From positions 1-61,549 of the forward strand of contig NZ_DRGY01000144.1 in NCBI RefSeq assembly GCF_011049865.1: 61,549 bases of DNA, read 5' to 3'. Positions within the stretch are counted from its first letter, which is position 1. The number at the start of each line of letters is the position of its first letter. The notes beneath the pieces were generated by a model. That model was not told the DNA's origin. It saw only the letters and a list, made by a program, of their open reading frames with translations, and searched no databases. The position numbers were made by a program, and so were the translations under genes. Below, piece after piece: positions 9,661 to 19,076 of the stretch. The stretch is from Marinobacter antarcticus (GTDB lineage Bacteria; Pseudomonadota; Gammaproteobacteria; Pseudomonadales; Oleiphilaceae).

Positions 9661-9700
9661 AAAAAAGGCAGCCCGTAATGAATAGCGGGCTGCCTTTTTT
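9661..9700. terminator. Bidirectional Rho-independent terminator
   Basis: A perfect nine-base stem, GGCAGCCCG (9667-9675) with CGGGCTGCC (9686-9694), is flanked by six A and six T, so it can stop transcription from both sides: the Clp-N pair on the plus strand and the cold-shock gene on the minus strand. Confidence 0.93.
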
Positions 9701-9715
9701 ATTTCAACCGACGCT

Positions 9716-10327
9716 TTATTCGCTCAGAATAGAAACGTTGTCTGCCTGAAGGCCTTTATCCGCATCAACCACGCTGAAGCGAACCAGTTGACCTTGGCGC
9801 AGTACCCGGCGGCCACTTCCGCGAATAGCACGGAAGTGAACAAAAACTTCGTCTCCGCTGTCACGAACAATGAAGCCAAAACCCTTTTTAACGTTAAACC
9901 ACTTTACGGTGCCTTCTTCGTCGCCTTCAGGGCTGTCGTCGTCGTAGCCGTCATCGTCATCGTTATAGTTCTGGCCAGAATTCTGGTTTGAGCTCTGGTT
10001 GGAACCTTGGCTAGAACCTTGATTGGATGTCTGGTTTCGTGACGGTGAACTTCCGCGCTGAGAGGCGGCGCTGCGAGCAGGCTGTTGTTTGGCTGAAACT
10101 GCGACAACCAGAAAGCCGGTAATACCGAAAACAATAAATGTGATGATGTAAGCGGCGATGCCGCGAGTGCTACCCAATGCCTCTACAAATTCGCCTATGG
10201 CAATCAGGCGAAGTGGTTCAGGGGTAAATGAGAGCAGCAGGGCAAGTACCAACGGTGCTGGAATAGCGATCAGAAGCGCAACGAGGATCGCTTTGGCTGG
10301 ATTACGCATTGACTGGGAATTCTCCAT
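9716..10327 (-). CDS. Membrane-anchored cold-shock-domain protein
   Basis: The protein has 203 residues. Two hydrophobic helices (about 11-33 and 57-78) are followed by a Ser/Gln/Asn-rich linker (79-120), an acidic run around 122-137 and then a complete cold-shock domain (139-203). The domain has GTVKWFNVKKGFGFI, RNP1 as KGFGFIV and RNP2 as VFVHFRAI. Cold-shock domains bind single-stranded RNA or DNA. Normal Csp proteins are about 70 residues and soluble, so fusion to a membrane hairpin and a disordered linker is unusual and would tether nucleic-acid binding to the inner membrane. An internal ATG at 10309 would also keep both helices. Confidence 0.85.
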   Translation of the reverse strand: MENSQSMRNPAKAILVALLIAIPAPLVLALLLSFTPEPLRLIAIGEFVEALGSTRGIAAYIITFIVFGITGFLVVAVSAKQQPARSAASQRGSSPSRNQTSNQGSSQGSNQSSNQNSGQNYNDDDDGYDDDSPEGDEEGTVKWFNVKKGFGFIVRDSGDEVFVHFRAIRGSGRRVLRQGQLVRFSVVDADKGLQADNVSILSE

Positions 10328-10535
10328 CTTTTATTAACTCTGACGATAAAGAACCGGATATCGGGTAAAATTACGGATCCGGCCGGTGAATACCGCCTGA
10401 TTTCCGGAAAACGGAAGTACGGGCGGGCAAAAGCGGCATGATAACAGATTATCCCGACCGCTTACCAAGTGGGTATGAGAAGTCGTGTCTTTTAGAGTTT
10501 TTTGATCACATTATATGAGGAGGTTTCAGTACTCG

Positions 10536-10754
10536 ATGAGCCATAACGATCTGCAAGCCAGACTGGACGAGCTTGAAACACGGCTTGCCTTTCAGGACGA
10601 TATTATCAATACCCTGAGTGAGCAGGTGACGAAGCAGGAAATGGATATCCGTGAGCTCTGGAACGCAAAACGGTTATTGCATAACCAGCTGAAAGAGGTG
10701 TCGCCCTCCAATCTGAAGCGTGAAGAGGAAGAAACCCCTCCTCCCCACTACTGA
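10536..10754 (+). CDS. slyX: SlyX family protein
   Basis: This protein of 72 residues is almost entirely one heptad-patterned helix (LQARLDELETRLAFQDDIIN, then LSEQVTKQEMDIRELW) and ends with the SlyX-typical PPPHY. The family forms coiled coils; its molecular role is not settled. I chose the ATG at 10536 because it gives the family length and starts just before the conserved helix; an ATG at 10515 overlaps the AGGAGG sequence that serves as ribosome site. Confidence 0.93.
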   Translation: MSHNDLQARLDELETRLAFQDDIINTLSEQVTKQEMDIRELWNAKRLLHNQLKEVSPSNLKREEEETPPPHY

Positions 10755-10767
10755 TCTTTTAAATGAC

Positions 10768-10796
10768 AATGCCGGGGCAGCTTGCTCCGGCATTTT
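10768..10796. terminator. Terminator between slyX and dapE
   Basis: AATGCCGG (10768-10775) pairs with CCGGCATT (10787-10794), and inner bases extend the stem to a very small loop. T residues follow on the plus strand. The genes on either side converge, so it may serve both. Confidence 0.75.
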
Positions 10797-10815
10797 GGTT
10801 GCGTCAGTCAGTCGA

Positions 10816-11952
10816 TCACACCAACAGTTCCACGAGTATTTGCTCGTAGATCAGGGATAACGTATCCAGGTCCTCGGCTTTAACGCACTCGTCTATCTTG
10901 TGAATGGTTGCGTTGATCGGGCCAAGTTCCACAACCTGCGCTCCCGTAGGCGCGATAAAACGCCCGTCAGAGGTGCCGCCTGAGGTGGAAAGCTCTGTTT
11001 CACGCCCGGTTACATTGCGAATAGCATTCTGGCTGGCAGCGACCAAGGCACCTTTGTCGGTCAGGAAGGGGCGGCCGCTGAGGTGCCACTGCAGGTCGTA
11101 TTTCAGACTGTGCCGATCGAGGATGGTCAACACCCGTTTCTCAAGGCTTTCCGCCGTGTTCTCGGTGCAGTAACGAAAGTTGAAGTGCACCAGGCACTCA
11201 CCGGGGATAATGTTACTGCCCGTGCCGGCTTCAACCTTTGTGATCTGGAAGGTTGTCGGTGGGAAGTAGTCGTTGCCGTTATCCCAGAATTCATTTGCCA
11301 GCGCGTCCAAAGCGGGCGCCACGGTATGAACGGCATTCTCGGCCAGATGCGGGTAGGCCACGTGGCCCTGAATCCCTTGCACCGTGAGGTATCCGTGCAG
11401 TGAGCCTCGACGGCCATTCTTGATCACGTCGCCGACTTCTCGCGTGCTGGAAGGCTCACCTATCAGGCACCAGTCAATTTTTTCAGAGCGTGCTTCCAGG
11501 GCTTCGATGACCTTTACCGTGCCGTTTTGAGCCGGGCCTTCTTCATCGCTTGTTATCAGCAGGGCAATGGACCCACGGTGATCCGGGTGAGCGCTTACAA
11601 AACGCTCGCAGGCGGTGATGAAAGCCGCGAGGCTGCCTTTCATGTCGGCGGCGCCACGACCCAGCAGATAGCCGTCTTTGATCACGGCATCGAAGGGCGG
11701 ATGTGCCCAGTTTTTCTCCGGCCCGGTCGGAACCACATCGGTATGACCCGCAAAGGTCAGCAGCGGCCCCTCGGAGCCTTTGCGGGCCCATAGGTTGTCT
11801 GTATCACCAAAACGCATGTGTTCGCCGGTAAAACCTAAAGAGGCCAGGCGGGACATCATTAATGCCTGGCAGCCGGCGTCATCCGGCGTAACCGACGCCC
11901 GGCTGATCAGGTCGATAGCCAGTTCGAGTGTTGGAGAATCAGTTGTTTGCAT
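10816..11952 (-). CDS. dapE: Succinyl-diaminopimelate desuccinylase
   Basis: This 378-residue zinc hydrolase removes succinate from N-succinyl-LL-diaminopimelate, giving LL-DAP for lysine and peptidoglycan. It has the M20 metal sites: H in [12 protein letters not shown] in [10 protein letters not shown], the catalytic and ligand Glu in [12 protein letters not shown], and a late H in [12 protein letters not shown]. The internal dimerisation lid is present. The start lies inside the last codons of dapD; I chose the ATG at 11952, which has a GAAGAG site, over one at 11964. It is the last gene of the dapC-dapD-dapE group. Confidence 0.95.
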   Translation of the reverse strand: MQTTDSPTLELAIDLISRASVTPDDAGCQALMMSRLASLGFTGEHMRFGDTDNLWARKGSEGPLLTFAGHTDVVPTGPEKNWAHPPFDAVIKDGYLLGRGAADMKGSLAAFITACERFVSAHPDHRGSIALLITSDEEGPAQNGTVKVIEALEARSEKIDWCLIGEPSSTREVGDVIKNGRRGSLHGYLTVQGIQGHVAYPHLAENAVHTVAPALDALANEFWDNGNDYFPPTTFQITKVEAGTGSNIIPGECLVHFNFRYCTENTAESLEKRVLTILDRHSLKYDLQWHLSGRPFLTDKGALVAASQNAIRNVTGRETELSTSGGTSDGRFIAPTGAQVVELGPINATIHKIDECVKAEDLDTLSLIYEQILVELLV

Positions 11953-12967
11953 GCAGCTCTTCATTCAGCTCGATGGCGGATTTGTTGGTTTTGCATTCAA
12001 CCGCGCCGGTCTGGCTGTTGCGGCGGAACAGCAGATCTGGCTTGTTGGCGAGATCGCGGGCTTTGATGACTTCTACCAATTTGTTGTCATCATCCAGCAG
12101 TGCGACCTTGGTGCCAGCGGTGACGTACAGGCCAGCTTCGACCTTGCAACGATCACCCAGAGGAATGCCGATGCCGGCGTTGGCCCCGATCAGGCAGTTT
12201 TCGCCAACGGCAATCACCATGTTGCCACCGCCAGACAGGGTGCCCATAGTGGAGCAACCGCCACCAAGGTCAGACCCTTTGCCCACCATAACGCCCGCCG
12301 AGATGCGGCCTTCAATCATGCTGGCGCCTTCGGTGCCGGCATTGAAGTTGATGAAGCCCTCGTGCATTACCGTTGTGCCTTCACCTACGTAGGCGCCGAG
12401 ACGAACCCGCGCTGTGTCTGCAATGCGAACGCCTTTGGGCACCACGTAATCGGTCATTTGCGGGAACTTGTCGACGGATTTAATTTCCAGGGTGCGTCCG
12501 TCGAGGCGGGCCTTCAGCTGGCGTTCCGGCAGTTCGTTCAGGTCGATAGCGCCTTCGTTGGTCCAGGCCAGATTTGGCAGCAGGCCAAAAATACCGTCGA
12601 GCTTTAGGCCGTGGGGTTTGGCCTGGCGATGAGAAATCAGATGCAGCTTGAGGTAGACCTCTGGAGTGCTGGAGGCTGTATCGTCTGTTTCCAGAACGGT
12701 CACCACAACCGGGCGCTTGCTGTTGGCCGCTTTTTCCGCGAGTGATGCCTGATCAGTCGCGTCGGTCTGGCGCAAGGCATTGGCAAACTGGGTAAGTTGC
12801 TCTGCGGTTGCGTGAATAGCCTGGTTGCCGCCTTTGTAGTCGAGGGCGGTTTCGACCACATCGATCAACTCTCTTCCGGGTGTCATGATCGGCTGCGGGT
12901 AAAAAACCTCCAGCCATTCGCCCTGATTGTTTTGGGTGCCGATACCGATACCGAATGCAAAGCTCAT
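11939..12967 (-). CDS. dapD: Tetrahydrodipicolinate N-succinyltransferase
   Basis: The 342-residue enzyme transfers succinyl from succinyl-CoA to tetrahydrodipicolinate, the step that commits DAP synthesis to the succinylase route. The C-terminal half is a left-handed beta helix of hexapeptides (for example [20 protein letters not shown], then [14 protein letters not shown] and [17 protein letters not shown]). It is the longer form found in Pseudomonas and Marinobacter relatives rather than the ~275-residue form of E. coli. The stop overlaps dapE. Confidence 0.96.
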   Translation of the reverse strand: MSFAFGIGIGTQNNQGEWLEVFYPQPIMTPGRELIDVVETALDYKGGNQAIHATAEQLTQFANALRQTDATDQASLAEKAANSKRPVVVTVLETDDTASSTPEVYLKLHLISHRQAKPHGLKLDGIFGLLPNLAWTNEGAIDLNELPERQLKARLDGRTLEIKSVDKFPQMTDYVVPKGVRIADTARVRLGAYVGEGTTVMHEGFINFNAGTEGASMIEGRISAGVMVGKGSDLGGGCSTMGTLSGGGNMVIAVGENCLIGANAGIGIPLGDRCKVEAGLYVTAGTKVALLDDDNKLVEVIKARDLANKPDLLFRRNSQTGAVECKTNKSAIELNEELHANN

Positions 12968-12984
12968 GTGGTGATTACTCCTGG

Positions 12985-13326
12985 TTAGTTAATCAGTGTT
13001 GCCCAGTCGTCGGCATCAAAGCCAACGCGAACAGAACCTTCATGCTCGAGCACGGGCCGTTTAATGATGGACGTATTTTCCAGCATGATGTCGTGGGCGG
13101 ATTGGGCGCTAATGGTATCACGAACCTTGTCGCTGAGTTTGCGCCAGGTAGTGCCGCGCCGGTTCAAAAGGCGCTCCCAGCCGACGGCTTTTTCCCATTG
13201 GCTCAATCGATCCCCGTCGAGCCCTTCTTTTTTGAAATCGTGAAACTCATAGGAAATGCTCTGTGCATCAAGCCATTTTCGGGCCTTTTTGACGGTGTCG
13301 CAGTTCCGGATTCCATACAGTTTCAT
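12985..13326 (-). CDS. ArsC/Spx-type reductase family protein (YffB-like)
   Basis: This 113-residue thioredoxin-fold protein starts MKLYGIRNCDTVKKARKWLD. It keeps the first Cys of the ArsC motif, but in the context NCDT rather than the CxxC of thioredoxins. A conserved RPVLEHEG loop lies near the C-terminus. The family (YffB) sits next to dap genes in many gammaproteobacteria; its thiol reductase substrate is not established, and true arsenate reduction is doubtful. It lies three bases after dapC and 17 before dapD, in one operon. Confidence 0.88.
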   Translation of the reverse strand: MKLYGIRNCDTVKKARKWLDAQSISYEFHDFKKEGLDGDRLSQWEKAVGWERLLNRRGTTWRKLSDKVRDTISAQSAHDIMLENTSIIKRPVLEHEGSVRVGFDADDWATLIN

Positions 13327-13329
13327 AAA

Positions 13330-14526
13330 TCAGTTTGCCTTCACAAATTCAACTATTCGCCTTGCGGCTTCCACGCATTCTTCCAGCGGGGCAACCAGGG
13401 CCATGCGCACCCGGTTTTCTCCCGGGTTGTAGCCATCCACCGTGCGAGACAGATAGCGGCCGGGCAAAACATGAACGTTCTGCTGGGCCGACAGCTCTCG
13501 CGCGAACGCCTCATCATCTATGGGTGTTTCCGGCCAGAGATAAAATCCGGCATCGGGGAAGTCGACGTTCATGACTTCGCGCAGGATGGGCACAATGGCT
13601 TCAAACTTGGCGCGATAAGCTGCCCGGTTTTCGCGCACGTGATCTTCGTCCTGCCAGGCGGCGATGCTGGCCAGTTGGTTGTGAACAGGCATAGCGCAGC
13701 CATGATAAGTGCGGTAGTTCAGGTAGCCTTTCAAAATGCTCGCATCGCCCGCGACAAACCCCGATCTCAGGCCGGGCAGGTTGCTGCGTTTCGAAAGGCT
13801 GTGGAATACCACGCAACGGGCGAAGTCGTTCCGGCCTATCGCCGCGCAGGTTTGCAGCAAACCCTCAGGCGGATTGCTTTCGTCTGGGTAGAGCTCGGAA
13901 TAGCACTCATCCGAAGCAACAATAAAGTCGTGCCTGTCTGCCAGTTCGATAACCTTCGTCAGGGTTTCCCTGGGCATAACGGCGCCACTGGGGTTGCCTG
14001 GCGAACAGAGAAACAGCACTTGGCAATCTCTCCAAACCGACTCGGGTACTGCGTCAAAATCCGGAATAAAACCGTTGGAGCCGTCGCAGGGCAGGTACAC
14101 CGGCGTGGCGCCTGCGAGAAACGCGGCGCCTTCATACACCTGATAAAAAGGGTTTGGGCTCACCACCGTTGCAGGCTTGCTCGTATCAACCACGGCCTGC
14201 ACCAGCGAAAATATAGCTTCCCGGGTACCGTTCACCGGAACGATGTTGTGATCGGGGCTCAGGGATCCGGCCTGCAGGTGAAAGCGCCGCGTAGCCCAGT
14301 CACTTATTGCATCTCGCAGTTCGCTCAAACCCCGTGTAGTGGGGTAATTGGCTAAGCGATCCAGATTGTCCGCGATCACCTGTTTCACAAATTCAGGAGA
14401 GGGATGCTTGGGTTCGCCGATGCCCAGGGAAATGGACGACAGATGATTTGGCGCAGAGATGCCGGCTTTGAGTTTCGCCAGCTTCTCGAAGGGGTAAGGA
14501 TGAAGCTTGTTCAGGTTCGGATTCAT
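13330..14526 (-). CDS. dapC: Succinyldiaminopimelate transaminase
   Basis: This fold-type-I PLP aminotransferase of 398 residues makes N-succinyl-LL-DAP from the keto precursor with glutamate as donor. Visible signs are ISLGIGEPKHPSPEF near the N-terminus, PNPFYQVYEGAA, the CSPGNPSGAVM loop, the ASDECYSELY strand and the PLP lysine in SLSKRSNLPGLRSGF. The start ATG overlaps the glnD stop as ATGA. Placement beside dapD and dapE favours DapC over the related ArgD or AspC roles. Confidence 0.93.
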   Translation of the reverse strand: MNPNLNKLHPYPFEKLAKLKAGISAPNHLSSISLGIGEPKHPSPEFVKQVIADNLDRLANYPTTRGLSELRDAISDWATRRFHLQAGSLSPDHNIVPVNGTREAIFSLVQAVVDTSKPATVVSPNPFYQVYEGAAFLAGATPVYLPCDGSNGFIPDFDAVPESVWRDCQVLFLCSPGNPSGAVMPRETLTKVIELADRHDFIVASDECYSELYPDESNPPEGLLQTCAAIGRNDFARCVVFHSLSKRSNLPGLRSGFVAGDASILKGYLNYRTYHGCAMPVHNQLASIAAWQDEDHVRENRAAYRAKFEAIVPILREVMNVDFPDAGFYLWPETPIDDEAFARELSAQQNVHVLPGRYLSRTVDGYNPGENRVRMALVAPLEECVEAARRIVEFVKAN

Positions 14527-17168
14527 TGAATGTCGTCCAGCATTTTGCATAGGTCCTGTTGCAAGGCCCGGCATACGGAGGAGTCGCTGATAGGCTCGCC
14601 GTGCTCATCGGTAACAAAGAACACGTCTTCCACTCGTTCGCCCAGCGTCGCGATTTTGGCATTGCTCAACCTTATACGGTGCTCCAGCAGTACCTGCCCA
14701 ATCCGCGCAAGAAGGCCGGGTCGGTCTGGCGTAACCACCTCCATTATCGTGCGTCGATTGATGGTGTCATTGGAAAACAGCACTTCGGTTGGGAATGCGA
14801 AATGCCTGAGCTGCCTTGGTGTGCGGCGATGAATGATGTCGGGGTAGTCCTCCGGGTCGTCAAGCTCTTCGCTGAGGCGCATGCGCACACGCTCTTTACG
14901 AGCCGGATCCACACCAAGAGGTTGGCCTTTTTCATCCAGCACGACATATGAGCTGATCGTGTAAGGGCCTTCGTTCGAGCTGATGCGGGCGTCAATAATG
15001 TTCAGGTTTAGCTGTTCCAGTACCGCGGTTGTTGCGGCAAACAAGGTTGGCCGGTCGCTCATGTAAATAATGATCTGAGAGTAGCCACCGGTAGGGCCGT
15101 TGCGGGTGTCCCGTATAAGTACCAGCGGCCCGGGCGTATCGACATGGTTGATAATGGCCGCCGTTTGCCAGGCAATATCAGCGGTGGAATCCTGGAGGAA
15201 GTAGTCTTCATCAACCGTGTCCCAGATGGCATCAATCTGTTGGGTGGTGATGTTCTGGGCGTGAAGAATGTCACGGGCCTCAGACTGTGTTGCCCGAACC
15301 CATGCCTGCCGATCAACAGGAATCTGTGTGCCGCGCCGCAGGGCGCGTTTTGCTTCCAGATACAACTGACGCAGCAGAGACGCCCGCCAGGTATTCCAGA
15401 GCTTCGGGTTGGTTGCGCTGATGTCACAGACGGTAAGAATATACAGGTAATCCAGGTGCGCCTGGCTGGGCAGGGCTCGGGCAAACGACTGTATAATGTC
15501 CGGGTCGGAAATGTCCTTGCGCTGCGCGGTCATCGACATCAAGAGGTGGTTTTCTACCAGCCAGGATGCCAGTTGGGTATCGCGCTCACTGAGGTGGTGG
15601 CGCTTGCAGAAGGCTTCGGCATCTTCGGCGCCAAGCTCTGAATGATCGCCACCCCGGCCTTTGGCAACGTCGTGATACAAACCGGCAATATAAAGAACGT
15701 CCCGTTTCGGGAGTCCGTGAAACAGACGGGCTGCCAGGGGGTAGTCGTCGAGCGCTTCGGTTCCGCCCAGCCGAACCATGTTGCGAATAACCCGCATGGT
15801 ATGGGCATCAACGGTGTAAATGTGAAAGAGATCGTGCTGCATCTGGCCAATAATCTGACCGAATTCAGGAAGATAGCGACCCAGTACGTTGTACTTTTTC
15901 ATGGCGGACAGGGTTTCATCCAGCGCATGGGGTGTTCGCAGCAGTTCAATGAAAAGCGACGTTACCGCCAGGTCCGACCGGAACGCATCGTCGATCAAGT
16001 GCCTGTGTGCCCGCAAAGACCGGATGGTAGTGGCCCGGATGCCTTTAATTTCAGGGTGCTGTGCCATTAGCACAAAAATTTCCATAATCGCGTAGGGCGA
16101 GTAGGCGAACACCTGGTTGTTTACCGCTTCTATATAGCTGTTGCGAATCTGAAAGCGCTTATTGATGGGCTGAATGTTGTCCTCTGTGCCGGTGCCCAGT
16201 ATCGCCTCATCGTAATACTGCAGAATGACGTCTGCGAGCTCTGCCAGTGCCAGTACAGCACGGTAATAGGACTGCATCATCAGCTCGACATCTAATCGTT
16301 TGCCTTCGTCCTTGTAACCCAGCATCTGTGCCAAAGCGCGCTGGTGGTCAAACAGTAGGCGGTTTTCGTTGCGGTCTGCGATCAGTTGAAGCCCGTAGCG
16401 CAATTTCCAAAGCAGAGTCTCGCCCTGAACCAGAATCTGGTGTTCCTCATCTGTGAGGATGCTGAAGCGCGTCAGGTCGGCGATGCTCTGCAGGCCAAAG
16501 TGACGTTTGGTAATCCAGCCAATGGTTTGTATGTCTCGCAGCGCGCCGGGCGAGCTTTTTACGTTGGGCTCGAGGTTGTATTCGGTGTCGCTGTACTTTT
16601 TATGGCGCCGCTGCTGTTCTTGGCGCTTGGCAATAAAGTAGTCACGATCGGTGATGATGTTGTCCGAGTAGGCTTGTTCACTGAGCTCTTTGCGCAGCTC
16701 ATCCGGGCCTGCAATGGTGCGGGTTTCCAGCAGGTTGGTGAGCGTGGCTATATCGCCCCGGGCCGCCGCTTTACTTTCTTCGATGCTGCGAACGCTGTGG
16801 CCAATATCCAGTTTTAGATCCCACAGCAGGGTGACAAAGGCGCCGAGATCGTCTTGCCAGCCAGGCTCAATCCCGTTGCGGGTCAAAATCAGCAGGTCAA
16901 TATCCGAATGGGGATGCAGCTCACCGCGGCCATAGCCGCCAACGGCGATCAGGGCAATATCGGGTGAGCTGGCAAAAGGATAGCGGTTCCAGATCAATCT
17001 CAATACCGTATCGATCGTATCCGCTCGGGAGTGAACCAGAGCCCGCACGTCGGCCCCTTGCCGGAAGGCTTCCGCGTCTGCGTTGTAGCGCTGCCCCAGC
17101 AGCTCCCTTGCCGCTACCACAGGAGAGGTGTCACGGCTGATGCGAGCTTCCAGATCCTGGCGATCCAC
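14523..17168 (-). CDS. glnD: Bifunctional uridylyltransferase/uridylyl-removing enzyme (PII regulator)
   Basis: GlnD senses glutamine and uridylylates or deuridylylates PII proteins, setting nitrogen assimilation. The 881 residues carry all four domains: an N-terminal nucleotidyltransferase (VGGYGRGELHPHSDIDLLIL), a helical domain, an HD hydrolase domain (GLYHDVAKGRGGDHSELG), and two ACT domains at the C-terminus (TLFAATTAVLEQLNLNIIDA and PGLLARIGQVLLEHRIRLSN). The start is a GTG directly after the map stop codon, so the genes are likely co-transcribed, and the end overlaps dapC. Length is normal for the family. Confidence 0.97.
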   Translation of the reverse strand: MDRQDLEARISRDTSPVVAARELLGQRYNADAEAFRQGADVRALVHSRADTIDTVLRLIWNRYPFASSPDIALIAVGGYGRGELHPHSDIDLLILTRNGIEPGWQDDLGAFVTLLWDLKLDIGHSVRSIEESKAAARGDIATLTNLLETRTIAGPDELRKELSEQAYSDNIITDRDYFIAKRQEQQRRHKKYSDTEYNLEPNVKSSPGALRDIQTIGWITKRHFGLQSIADLTRFSILTDEEHQILVQGETLLWKLRYGLQLIADRNENRLLFDHQRALAQMLGYKDEGKRLDVELMMQSYYRAVLALAELADVILQYYDEAILGTGTEDNIQPINKRFQIRNSYIEAVNNQVFAYSPYAIMEIFVLMAQHPEIKGIRATTIRSLRAHRHLIDDAFRSDLAVTSLFIELLRTPHALDETLSAMKKYNVLGRYLPEFGQIIGQMQHDLFHIYTVDAHTMRVIRNMVRLGGTEALDDYPLAARLFHGLPKRDVLYIAGLYHDVAKGRGGDHSELGAEDAEAFCKRHHLSERDTQLASWLVENHLLMSMTAQRKDISDPDIIQSFARALPSQAHLDYLYILTVCDISATNPKLWNTWRASLLRQLYLEAKRALRRGTQIPVDRQAWVRATQSEARDILHAQNITTQQIDAIWDTVDEDYFLQDSTADIAWQTAAIINHVDTPGPLVLIRDTRNGPTGGYSQIIIYMSDRPTLFAATTAVLEQLNLNIIDARISSNEGPYTISSYVVLDEKGQPLGVDPARKERVRMRLSEELDDPEDYPDIIHRRTPRQLRHFAFPTEVLFSNDTINRRTIMEVVTPDRPGLLARIGQVLLEHRIRLSNAKIATLGERVEDVFFVTDEHGEPISDSSVCRALQQDLCKMLDDIQ

Positions 17169-17939
17169 TTAGAAGGACTCCTCCAGTCGTTTGGTCAATA
17201 CGTCATAGCCATCCGCTGTCACCAGAATGGTGTGCTCCCACTGCGCGGAAAGCTTGTGATCTTTGGTCACTACGGTCCATTCATCCGGAAGCAGTTTGGT
17301 TTGGTACTTGCCTTGGTTGATCATGGGCTCAATGGTAAAAATCATGCCTTCTTGCAGCTCCAGGCCGGTGCCTGGTTTGCCGTAGTGCATAACCTGTGGC
17401 TCTTCGTGAAACACCTTGCCGATGCCGTGGCCGCAATAATCCCGTACTACGGAATAGCGGTGTTTTTCTGCGTGTTGTTGAATGACATGGCCAATGTCTC
17501 CCAGGCGGGCGCCGGGTTTGACCAGTTCAATGCCCTTGTAGAGACACTCCTGAGTGATGCTGATCAGGCGCTCGGTGCCTGGCTTGGGTTTGCCAATCGT
17601 CCACATTTTGCTGGTGTCGCCGTGGTACTCGTCTTTTATGACGGTGACATCTATGTTCAAAATGTCGCCATCCTTGAGGATCTTTTTCTCTGAAGGTATC
17701 CCGTGGCAAACAACATGATTGACGGACGTGCACACGGATTTAGGAAAGCCGTTGTAGTTCAGCGGAGCGGGGATCGCTTTTTGTTCGTTAACAATGTAGT
17801 CGTGGCAGAGTTGGTTGATTTCCTCTGTTGAAACGCCAGGTTTTACATATTCCCCGATCATTTCGAGAACCTCAGCCGCCAGGCGACCGGCTACGCGCAT
17901 CTTTTCAATTTCTTCCGGAGTCTTGATCGATACTTGCAT
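17169..17939 (-). CDS. map: Methionine aminopeptidase, type I
   Basis: This 256-residue cytoplasmic enzyme removes initiator methionine from nascent proteins. The five metal ligands are present: two Asp in NIDVTVIKDEYHGDTSKMW, His in GHGIGKVFHEEP, Glu in FTIEPMI and Glu in QWEHTILVT; the active-site His is in VVCHGIP. I chose the ATG at 17939; an upstream in-frame extension of 49 residues has no family counterpart and covers the promoter region. It faces rpsB across a divergent intergenic region, as in most gammaproteobacteria. Confidence 0.96.
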   Translation of the reverse strand: MQVSIKTPEEIEKMRVAGRLAAEVLEMIGEYVKPGVSTEEINQLCHDYIVNEQKAIPAPLNYNGFPKSVCTSVNHVVCHGIPSEKKILKDGDILNIDVTVIKDEYHGDTSKMWTIGKPKPGTERLISITQECLYKGIELVKPGARLGDIGHVIQQHAEKHRYSVVRDYCGHGIGKVFHEEPQVMHYGKPGTGLELQEGMIFTIEPMINQGKYQTKLLPDEWTVVTKDHKLSAQWEHTILVTADGYDVLTKRLEESF

Positions 17940-18231
17940 AAGGTGTCTCGTTGATGTGTTAAACGACCATTTTAAGGGCCCCGAGCTCTGGGTACAAGGA
18001 AGCCCCGGTGCAAAATTAATGGCGAAGGGGCAGCGTTTTATGATATAAACGCGCCCGCCGGAAACGAATCCGGCAAATTCGCACATGCGTCAGCACGTTG
18101 TCCCAGGGTGCCTGCTTCTGTTCTGGATCTCTGATTCATCTTTGAGTCAAGAGTATTCGGAGTAAAAGGAGCCTGGTTGGGGCAATCGGACGCGTGGAGG
18201 ACTAACCCGAAGTACATTTAAGGTAATTATC
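17940..18231. promoter_or_regulatory. Divergent map/rpsB control region with rpsB leader
   Basis: These 292 bases separate map from rpsB and must hold both promoters. The last ~80 bases form the rpsB leader, which has a G-rich block (GGTTGGGGCAATCGGACGCG) followed by GGAGG. Ribosomal protein S2 represses its own mRNA through such leaders in gammaproteobacteria, so autoregulation is likely, but I did not fold it. I could not pick a convincing -10/-35 pair by eye. Confidence 0.4.
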
Positions 18232-18984
18232 ATGGCTCAGGTAAACATGCGTGACCTGCTCAAGGCAGGTGCTCACTTCGGTCACCAGACTCGTTACTGG
18301 AACCCGAAAATGTCGAAGTTCATCTTCGGCGCCCGTAATAAGATTCACATCATCAACCTTGAACAGACTGTTCCTGCCATGAACGAAGCGCTCGATTTCG
18401 TTCAGAAACTGACAGAGAACAAGAACAAGATCTTGTTTGTTGGCACCAAGCGCGCCGCAGCCAAGGTTATCAAGGAAGAAGCAGAGCGTTCCAACCAGCC
18501 TTTCGTTAATCATCGCTGGCTCGGCGGCATGCTGACCAACTACAAAACCATTCGTCAGTCTATCCGTCGCTACCGTGACCTGGAAGCCCAGAGCAAAGAC
18601 GGTACCTTCGATAAGTTGACCAAGAAAGAAGCGCTTGAGCGCACCCGTGAAATGGACAAGCTCGAACGTTCCATCGGTGGTATCAAGGATATGGGCGGGC
18701 TGCCCGATGCGTTGTTCGTGATCGACGTTGATCACGAGCGTATCGCTATCAAAGAAGCCAACAAGCTGGGTATCCCCGTTATCGGCGTTGTCGATACCAA
18801 CAGCAACCCGGACGGCGTTGATTTCGTCATTCCAGGCAACGATGATGCCATCCGTGCGATCCAGATTTATGTGAAAGCGGTAGCTGACACCTGTCTTGAG
18901 TCCGCACAGTCTGGCGGCGCAGGCGCTGACGAGTTTGTAGAAGTCAGTGAAGAAGCTGCAGGAACCGCTCCGACGGCTGAGTGA
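18232..18984 (+). CDS. rpsB: 30S ribosomal protein S2
   Basis: The protein has 250 residues and begins [20 protein letters not shown], followed by YWNPKM and [16 protein letters not shown], all hallmark S2 sequences. The later [14 protein letters not shown] and [20 protein letters not shown] are also conserved. It binds 16S rRNA on the small subunit and is needed for S1 loading. A Ser/Ala/Glu-rich tail ends it. The gene heads the rpsB-tsf-pyrH-frr run. Confidence 0.98.
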   Translation: MAQVNMRDLLKAGAHFGHQTRYWNPKMSKFIFGARNKIHIINLEQTVPAMNEALDFVQKLTENKNKILFVGTKRAAAKVIKEEAERSNQPFVNHRWLGGMLTNYKTIRQSIRRYRDLEAQSKDGTFDKLTKKEALERTREMDKLERSIGGIKDMGGLPDALFVIDVDHERIAIKEANKLGIPVIGVVDTNSNPDGVDFVIPGNDDAIRAIQIYVKAVADTCLESAQSGGAGADEFVEVSEEAAGTAPTAE

Positions 18985-19013
18985 TGCGTCAGCGTCACGA
19001 TTGAGATGTAAGG

Positions 19014-19039
19014 TATGCCCGGTGGTGTCGCCGGGCATA
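19014..19039 (+). terminator. Attenuating hairpin between rpsB and tsf
   Basis: TATGCCCGG (19014-19022) pairs with CCGGGCATA (19031-19039) around eight bases. No T-tract follows, so it more likely lowers or processes the read-through message than ends it. A partial terminator at this place is known in E. coli. Confidence 0.5.
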
Positions 19040-19076
19040 TCTACCCACCGAATTGAACAAGTTAAGAGGATTGAAC

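Noticed and set aside
12955..14355. Long open frame of 466 codons on the plus strand
   Set aside because: It lies antisense to the ArsC-like gene and dapC, whose products have clear motifs. The antisense protein has no recognisable domain.
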